Source of the DNA: JAZSQZ01 sp045538175
Lineage (GTDB): Bacteria > Bacillota > Clostridia > Christensenellales > UBA1242
Assembly (NCBI GenBank): GCA_045538175.1
Contig: JAZSQZ010000071.1
Location: 1-8,615 of the forward strand
Reading direction: 5' to 3'
Length of the DNA: 8,615 nucleotides
In this document: positions 6,433-8,615 of the stretch, piece by piece
Layout of the letters: every line of letters starts with the position of its first letter
Numbering within the stretch: position 1 is the stretch's first letter
Made by a program: the position numbers and the translations under genes
The notes under the pieces: generated by a model
Seen by the model: only the letters and a program-made list of their open reading frames with translations
The model's database searches: none
What the model was told of the DNA's origin: nothing

Positions 6433-6467
6433 CTTGTCAACCCCAAGGAATGTAAATTGTTTTTTAC
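6412..6467 (-). promoter_or_regulatory. Promoter P3 with GTAAA-N6-TTTAC dyad, for the ATPase gene
   Basis: -35 TTGACA (6440-6435), 17-base spacer, -10 TAAAAT (6417-6412; 5 of 6 consensus bases). The dyad GTAAA-AAACAA-TTTAC (6467-6452) lies 11 bases before the -35 and begins 2 bases after the stop of the 65-aa gene. GGGG immediately precedes TTGACA, as at P2. The leader is long and A-rich. Confidence 0.85.
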
Positions 6468-6469
6468 AA

Positions 6470-6667
6470 TTAATCACAATCCTTATTGTAAATGTACTTT
6501 TCCTTCACTTCATCAGGACCATCAATGAGTTCAACCTTTACCTTGGTCTTTTCATCGTCCTTGATACCAGCCAAAACCACTGCCTTCATATCATCATATT
6601 CCTGGTCAGTAGCATTTACCGGAACTTCAAATTCCTTTTCAATCGTGACTTTAAATTTCTTAGTCAT
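6470..6667 (-). CDS. Small acidic hypothetical protein (65 aa)
   Basis: This 65-residue protein begins MTKKFKVTIEKEFEVPV and ends KYIYNKDCD. It has a beta-strand-like start, a central helix (about residues 20-36) and another strand-helix unit, with many Glu, Asp and Lys residues. No family is recognised. The start is well supported: AACGAGGT lies 7 bases before ATG, with its own promoter P2 upstream. Its codons (AAG, GAC, GTC) resemble those of the ATPase rather than the A/T-rich hypotheticals, suggesting strong expression. It sits directly before the ATPase gene with a separate promoter between them. Confidence 0.85.
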   Translation of the reverse strand: MTKKFKVTIEKEFEVPVNATDQEYDDMKAVVLAGIKDDEKTKVKVELIDGPDEVKEKYIYNKDCD

Positions 6668-6704
6668 TTTTTTACCTCGTTGTTATTGTTTGTGAATGTT
6701 TAAA

Positions 6705-6760
6705 ACGATAGAAAAATTATTTGGGAATGTCAACCCCTAACTTTGTAAAATTTTGTTTAC
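6705..6760 (-). promoter_or_regulatory. Promoter P2 with GTAAA-N6-TTTAC dyad, for the 65-aa gene
   Basis: -35 TTGACA (6733-6728), 17-base spacer, -10 TATCGT (6710-6705; 4 of 6). The dyad GTAAA-CAAAAT-TTTAC (6760-6745) lies 11 bases before the -35. The dyad and -35 lie inside the last codons of the upstream gene (coding KQNFTK and VDIP), so coding and regulatory constraints overlap. Bases 6744-6760 repeat exactly at P5. The leader ends in AACAACGAGGT. Confidence 0.8.
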
Positions 6761-7055
6761 CAAGTTCACACCAAAGACAACGAACTGCAGAACCATATCC
6801 TATAGTTGTTGCTTCTTTAAGTGCATTGATATTATCTTTGTTGTTCTTAATTCTGTCATACACATACTTAAATTCTTCAGGAGACAAATCCTTAATTATC
6901 TTCCAAAATCGCCAAGTAGCATTAAAACCGTGTGGAGTCAAATTCTTCCAAGTCTGTTTCATCATACAAGGTAAAAATGGAGACTTCGTATAATGTTCAA
7001 TAATTTGAAACTTATCTGTTGCCAAAAACAAGTTAATTTCATGCTGTAAGTTCAT
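6717..7055 (-). CDS. Hypothetical protein (112 aa), third gene of the P1 operon
   Basis: This 112-residue protein of no recognised family begins MNLQHEINLFLATDKFQII. It looks mostly helical, with several tryptophans in the middle (around residues 36-51) and a C-L-W-C motif near residue 93. Its ATG overlaps the TGA stop of the preceding gene as ATGA, and GGAG lies 7 bases upstream, so it is translationally coupled. Its last 14 codons also carry promoter P2. No terminator is visible after it, so some transcripts may continue into the 65-aa gene. Confidence 0.8.
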   Translation of the reverse strand: MNLQHEINLFLATDKFQIIEHYTKSPFLPCMMKQTWKNLTPHGFNATWRFWKIIKDLSPEEFKYVYDRIKNNKDNINALKEATTIGYGSAVRCLWCELGKQNFTKLGVDIPK

Positions 7056-7306
7056 GTGTTTACTCCAAAATCAATTAAATTTACATAAGACCAGTTAGGA
7101 AATTCATCTTCAGTTAAACCATCATCTTCAAAAATATGTGGTACAATTGTTTTCTTTACATAATTTTGTAACTTTGTGCCAGATAAGTTTGAATTAAAAC
7201 TCCATGAAGCATTCATATTAGACCCATTAAGATTATATGTTATTGTAACAACATAACAATGTTCTGGACGTTCAGATGATACTTCAGGGTTATTTGCACT
7301 GGACAT
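7052..7306 (-). CDS. Hypothetical protein (84 aa), second gene of the P1 operon
   Basis: This 84-residue protein of no recognised family begins MSSANNPEVSSERPEHCYVV. After a polar, probably disordered first 15 residues, the pattern suggests a small beta-rich domain (YVVTITYNL, then NASWSFN), a helix and an acidic C-terminal part. The start lies 2 bases after the stop of the 51-aa gene, and AGAAGGA, about 7 bases upstream, overlaps that gene's end. The TGA stop overlaps the next ATG. It is expressed from P1 in an operon with its two neighbours. Confidence 0.8.
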   Translation of the reverse strand: MSSANNPEVSSERPEHCYVVTITYNLNGSNMNASWSFNSNLSGTKLQNYVKKTIVPHIFEDDGLTEDEFPNWSYVNLIDFGVNT

Positions 7307-7308
7307 TT

Positions 7309-7464
7309 TTAATCCTTCTTGATTTCCACATTTTCCATTCCACCGTTGGTTTCAATGGTAATTTCAAAGTTATTGCATGCTGGCTTGGTCTGCAATTCGT
7401 GAAGAATGCCAAGAGCCAACTTCTGTGCCTGATAGCGAGAACAATTCTTTAAAATAGTCTTCAT
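7309..7464 (-). CDS. Small hypothetical protein (51 aa), first gene of the P1 operon
   Basis: A 51-codon frame runs from ATG 7464-7462 to TAA 7311-7309, beginning MKTILKNCSRYQAQ and ending NVEIKKD. It likely has a helix (about residues 10-26) followed by a beta hairpin (FEITIETNGGMENVEI). The gene is strongly supported although short: a near-consensus promoter lies upstream, AACGAGGT lies 7-8 bases before ATG, the next gene starts 2 bases after its stop, and codon use resembles the ATPase gene. The function is unknown. Confidence 0.8.
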   Translation of the reverse strand: MKTILKNCSRYQAQKLALGILHELQTKPACNNFEITIETNGGMENVEIKKD

Positions 7465-7500
7465 ATATAAACCTCGTTGTTTTGTTGTTTGGTTATGTTT

Positions 7501-7555
7501 AATATAGTAAACTTCATAAAGTTTGTCAATAAACTTTATGTAAATTATTATTTAC
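7501..7555 (-). promoter_or_regulatory. Promoter P1 with GTAAA-N6-TTTAC dyad, for the 51/84/112-aa operon
   Basis: -35 TTGACA (7529-7524; perfect), 17-base spacer, -10 TATATT (7506-7501; 5 of 6). The dyad GTAAA-TAATAA-TTTAC (7555-7540) lies 10 bases before the -35, one fewer than at the other four promoters. The stop codon of the upstream gene falls inside the six-base centre. A C/A-rich leader follows, ending in AACAACGAGGT. Confidence 0.88.
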
Positions 7556-8054
7556 TTTTCTTTCCACGAGATTTAAACTCTTTTTCAATTTCTTGTTTCT
7601 TGCTGTATTCCATCAAGCGCTTTTCAAAATAACCCATTGGATTTGGGTCAGCTTCACTAATGGTAGGAATAGTCTTCATCAAATCAACAATCGTAGGAAT
7701 ATCTTTAATATGTAATTTACCTAATTTATGTTGGACTTCGTTGTTACTATCATCAGTAATCTTTGTTTGAAGCATTGGCCTCATATACAAATGGTCAAGT
7801 CTAATCCATTGTGCTTTAATAGAAGCTGTCAATTCTACATAGGCTTTAGAATTGTCATAAAAACCTTCAAAGTCTTTTTTATATCTAAATTGTAAACTGA
7901 CATAAGGAGCTGATTGGAAATTACCACCAAGACTTGCTGAACATTCCCAGTTATCACCTAATTCTTCTAAAGTCTTTTCAGCCCATTCATCAATGACTTT
8001 AATTCTATCCAATTTGGCTAGAATATCATTATATTCTTCAGCTAGAAATTTCAT
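7548..8054 (-). CDS. Hypothetical protein (168 aa), possible paralogue of its upstream neighbour
   Basis: This 168-residue protein of no recognised family starts with a helix (residues 1-33), then a beta-rich centre (about 36-105, with YVSLQFRY), a helical part (115-160) and a very basic tail (KSRGKKSK). Start and upstream stop overlap as TAATG, with AAAGGA about 6 bases upstream. The order helix, strands, helix and the similar length match the 170-aa protein encoded just before it, suggesting an old tandem duplication; similarity at residue level is weak. The stop overlaps the P1 dyad. Confidence 0.82.
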   Translation of the reverse strand: MKFLAEEYNDILAKLDRIKVIDEWAEKTLEELGDNWECSASLGGNFQSAPYVSLQFRYKKDFEGFYDNSKAYVELTASIKAQWIRLDHLYMRPMLQTKITDDSNNEVQHKLGKLHIKDIPTIVDLMKTIPTISEADPNPMGYFEKRLMEYSKKQEIEKEFKSRGKKSK

Positions 8055-8566
8055 TAGAAGTCCTTTCTCAAGTCCATCTTAGCAACTGTTGATTCCAACA
8101 ATTTAATTGCTAAGTCTACACTCGGGTTTTTATTAAATTCAGGAACAACAGTTTCAAAATAATCTTGGATAAATTCAAAGTCAACTTCTTTATTGTCAAA
8201 ATTTGACATATAATTGTAAAGGTATCTACCACGCAGGTCTTTCTGCATTTTACCCACATTTCTACTACTGATAAAGCACATACGCTTTAATTGTAAAGAC
8301 TTTTTACGCTTATTATCAAAATTGTATGTAAAATAAATCTGTGGGTCATCCCCTTGTACATTGATAAAGACTTCCAATCTGGGCTTACGAAGAATATTTC
8401 CCATCAATTCAAACTGAAAACACAAGTTTGGAAAACGGTCTTCAGGGAATTTTTCTTCAAACAATTTCTTTGCGGTTTCCAGTTGATTAAGACTTTCACG
8501 CATCTTGGTGATATGTTCTTCAAACTGAAAGCCTTGAATTTCACCCATACTTTCACGGTATTTCAT
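8054..8566 (-). CDS. Hypothetical protein (170 aa)
   Basis: This 170-residue protein of no recognised family begins MKYRESMGEIQGFQFEEHI. It has a helical N-terminus (about residues 15-40), a beta-rich centre (47-85, with LEVFINV and IYFTYNF), a Lys/Arg-rich patch (86-115) and a helical C-terminus. ATG 8566 overlaps the preceding stop as TAATG, and AAGGAAGA lies about 6 bases upstream, so this start is preferred over the internal Met7. It is coupled at both ends to its neighbours. Confidence 0.83.
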   Translation of the reverse strand: MKYRESMGEIQGFQFEEHITKMRESLNQLETAKKLFEEKFPEDRFPNLCFQFELMGNILRKPRLEVFINVQGDDPQIYFTYNFDNKRKKSLQLKRMCFISSRNVGKMQKDLRGRYLYNYMSNFDNKEVDFEFIQDYFETVVPEFNKNPSVDLAIKLLESTVAKMDLRKDF

Positions 8567-8615
8567 TAGTTATCTTCCTTTACCACAGTAGGTATTTCTT
8601 CATCAGAAAAATCTG
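8566..8615 (-). CDS. C-terminal end of an upstream gene (partial)
   Basis: The last 15 codons (DFSDEEIPTVVKEDN) of a gene entering from the window edge, ending in TAA at 8568-8566 that overlaps the next ATG. The tail is acidic. The frame is chosen because its stop forms the same TAATG join seen elsewhere in the window. Nothing can be said about function. Confidence 0.6.
   Translation of the reverse strand, partial: DFSDEEIPTVVKEDN

Noticed and set aside
8293..8307. GTAAA and TTTAC arms with five bases between them
   Set aside because: The spacing is one base short, it lies inside a coding region and no -35/-10 pair follows at the right distance.
1..8615. Possible stop-codon recoding, as in some large gut phages
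   Set aside because: With the standard code every gene ends next to the following start, and TAA and one TGA serve as real stops; no broken long frame needs a recoded codon.
1..8615. tRNA genes, CRISPR arrays and insertion sequences
   Set aside because: No cloverleaf-like sequence, spaced direct-repeat array or transposase was seen on either strand by eye.

Overview
The window looks like part of a large tailed-phage genome, probably a big myovirus or jumbo phage. This is inferred: no structural gene is present to prove it. Every gene I can support lies on the minus strand. The genes are tightly packed, with stop-start overlaps (TAATG or ATGA) at many joins. Most products are unrecognised small or medium proteins. 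A free-standing homing endonuclease sits between two genes. TTGACA/TATATT-type promoters and GAGGT/AGGA ribosome sites suggest a host with ordinary sigma-70 and Shine-Dalgarno signals, not Bacteroidetes. Standard stop codons (TAA, one TGA) explain every reading frame.

Layout in transcription order, from high to low coordinates. (a) 8615-7548: the tail of one gene, then two translationally coupled hypothetical genes of similar size that may be diverged paralogues. (b) 7555-6717: promoter P1 and a three-gene operon of 51, 84 and 112 codons. (c) 6760-6470: promoter P2 and a 65-aa acidic protein. (d) 6467-5190: promoter P3 and a MoxR/CobS-type AAA+ ATPase. (e) 5175-4737: two hairpins, promoter P4, a 47-aa gene and a possible 25-aa gene overlapping its end. 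(f) 4740-3036: promoter P5 and a 535-aa protein with a DUF2201-like N-terminal domain, a long Gly/Gln/Asn linker and a C-terminal VWA domain with a full MIDAS motif. (g) 3035-1944: a hairpin, the homing endonuclease and a strong intrinsic terminator. (h) 1933-1: three overlapping hypothetical genes, the last cut off by the window edge.

The most striking feature is regulatory. All five promoters carry the same dyad, GTAAA-N6-TTTAC, placed 10-11 bp upstream of the -35 hexamer, followed by a 17-bp spacer and an A/C-rich leader; four of the five leaders end in a GAGGT ribosome site. By eye I find no other exact GTAAA-N6-TTTAC in the window. This implies a small regulon with one shared regulator or UP-like element. 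It includes the ATPase and its VWA partner, which are normally adjacent but here are transcribed from separate, matching promoters. MoxR-VWA pairs generally act as chaperone-like remodelling machines; the target here is unknown.
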